Below, piece by piece: positions 44,503 through 45,108 of a stretch of 45,108 bases of DNA (within the stretch, counting starts at the first letter, position 1; the number at the start of each line of letters is the position of its first letter). A program made the translations under genes and the position numbers. Source of the DNA: Xanthobacteraceae bacterium (lineage in GTDB: Bacteria; Pseudomonadota; Alphaproteobacteria; Rhizobiales; Xanthobacteraceae); assembly GCA_031291445.1 (NCBI GenBank), contig JARLJA010000138.1:1-45108 (forward strand), written 5' to 3'. The notes beneath the pieces were generated by a model. It made no database searches and was not told where the DNA came from. It was given only the letters and a program-made list of their open reading frames with translations.

Positions 44503-44811
44503 TTAAAGCTTGATTTCGACGTCGACGCCGGCGGCGAGGTCGAGCTTCATCAGCGCGTCCACCGTCTGCGGCGTCGGATCCACGATGTCGAGCAGGCGCT
44601 TGTGGGTGCGCATCTCGAACTGCTCGCGGCTCTTCTTGTCGACATGCGGCGAACGGTTGACGGTAAACTTCTCGATGCGCGTCGGCAGCGGGATGGGCCC
44701 GCGCACCTGGGCGCCGGTCCGTTTCGCCGTATTCACGATCTCGCGGGTCGACGTATCGAGGATCCGATGGTCGAACGCCTTGAGACGAATGCGGATATTC
44801 TGGCCGTTCAT
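44503..44811 (-). CDS. rpsJ: 30S ribosomal protein S10
   Basis: 102 residues. [40 protein letters not shown] and [20 protein letters not shown] are diagnostic. It is a head protein that also serves as NusE in antitermination. It is the first gene of the S10 block, 135 bases after tuf. Confidence 0.98.
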
Positions 44812-44888
44812 TGCCGTTGTCTTTCTTTGTCGGGATCGCCCTGAAAGTCAGCGATCCTGTCAGTCTCGAACGTTACTCTGGCCGTCCG

Positions 44889-44914
44889 GTCATCCGCGGC
44901 ATGCCGCGGATGAC
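44889..44914. repeat. 26-bp perfect palindrome between tuf and rpsJ
   Basis: GTCATCCGCGGCA (44889-44901) is followed by its exact reverse complement. A second hairpin, GCCCCGCCCGCGGGGC (44923-44938), sits next to the tuf stop. There is no U tract, so it is a stem in the tuf-rpsJ transcript, or a repeat, rather than a classic terminator. Confidence 0.75.
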
Positions 44915-44946
44915 CCAAGGAAGCCCCGCCCGCGGGGCGCCCGGTA

Positions 44947-45108
<162 letters not shown>

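Noticed and set aside
43732-44946. E. coli-like S10 leader for L4 autoregulation
   Set aside because: The 135 bases before rpsJ show palindromes but not the known leader fold, and alphaproteobacteria generally lack it.

Overview
The window is high-GC alphaproteobacterial DNA, most likely from the Nitrobacteraceae/Bradyrhizobiaceae (Bradyrhizobium, Rhodopseudomonas or a close relative). This is inferred from three things: the gene order of the ribosomal cluster (adk directly after secY, and rpsM-rpsK-rpoA-rplQ at the end), the family of outer-membrane porins with an N-terminal CDPYKNYSC motif, and several short palindromic intergenic repeats of the kind common in that family. There are no rRNA or tRNA genes, no insertion sequence with a transposase, and no CRISPR array.

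Positions 1-10400 are a mixed accessory/housekeeping stretch. It holds an ArsR-type regulator, a decayed alpha/beta-hydrolase tail, two convergent 79-residue secreted GCG/CRP mini-proteins, a Tat-exported His/Trp/Arg-rich mini-protein, an acyl-CoA (propionyl-CoA) carboxylase beta subunit, small membrane proteins (DUF4260-like and DUF2157-like), an NTF2-like protein, a class D beta-lactamase with a Tat-type leader, a FliK-like/FlhB-C-terminal-like gene pair, and a KdpE-like response regulator without a visible kinase.

Positions 10900-21100 form a cell-envelope region. It carries three close paralogues of a 16-barrel-type porin (11878-13506, 13794-15431, 17683-19332), interleaved with a small exported His-tailed protein and a DUF2927-like exported protein. 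An Omp25/31-like beta-barrel follows on the minus strand. Intergenic stretches here are long and partly AT-rich, and contain palindromes and strong terminators, so expression of these surface proteins is probably individually controlled.

Positions 21300-30050 are mainly housekeeping: an ATP12 chaperone for F1-ATPase assembly, an RluA/RluC-type pseudouridine synthase with a long basic N-terminal tail, an exported alpha/beta hydrolase, the translationally coupled HtrA-type protease and RarA ATPase, a divergent HxlR regulator/zinc-type oxidoreductase pair around a clear inverted-repeat operator, and an SDR oxidoreductase.

Positions 30113-45108 are the S10-spc-alpha ribosomal super-operon, transcribed leftward: tuf (partial)-rpsJ-rplC-rplD-rplW-rplB-rpsS-rplV-rpsC-rplP-rpmC-rpsQ-rplN-rplX-rplE-rpsN-rpsH-rplF-rplR-rpsE-rpmD-rplO-secY-adk-rpsM-rpsK-rpoA-rplQ, ending in a strong terminator. 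Two features stand out. Adenylate kinase carries a histone-H1-like Lys/Ala/Arg tail of about 125 residues. A complete palindromic repeat element sits between rplO and secY, in an operon whose other gaps in that part are mostly under 50 bases.

No unambiguous new defence, mobile or biosynthetic system is visible. The best leads are the basic tails on Adk and the pseudouridine synthase, the triplicated porin locus with its shared upstream motifs, and the repeat inside the spc operon.
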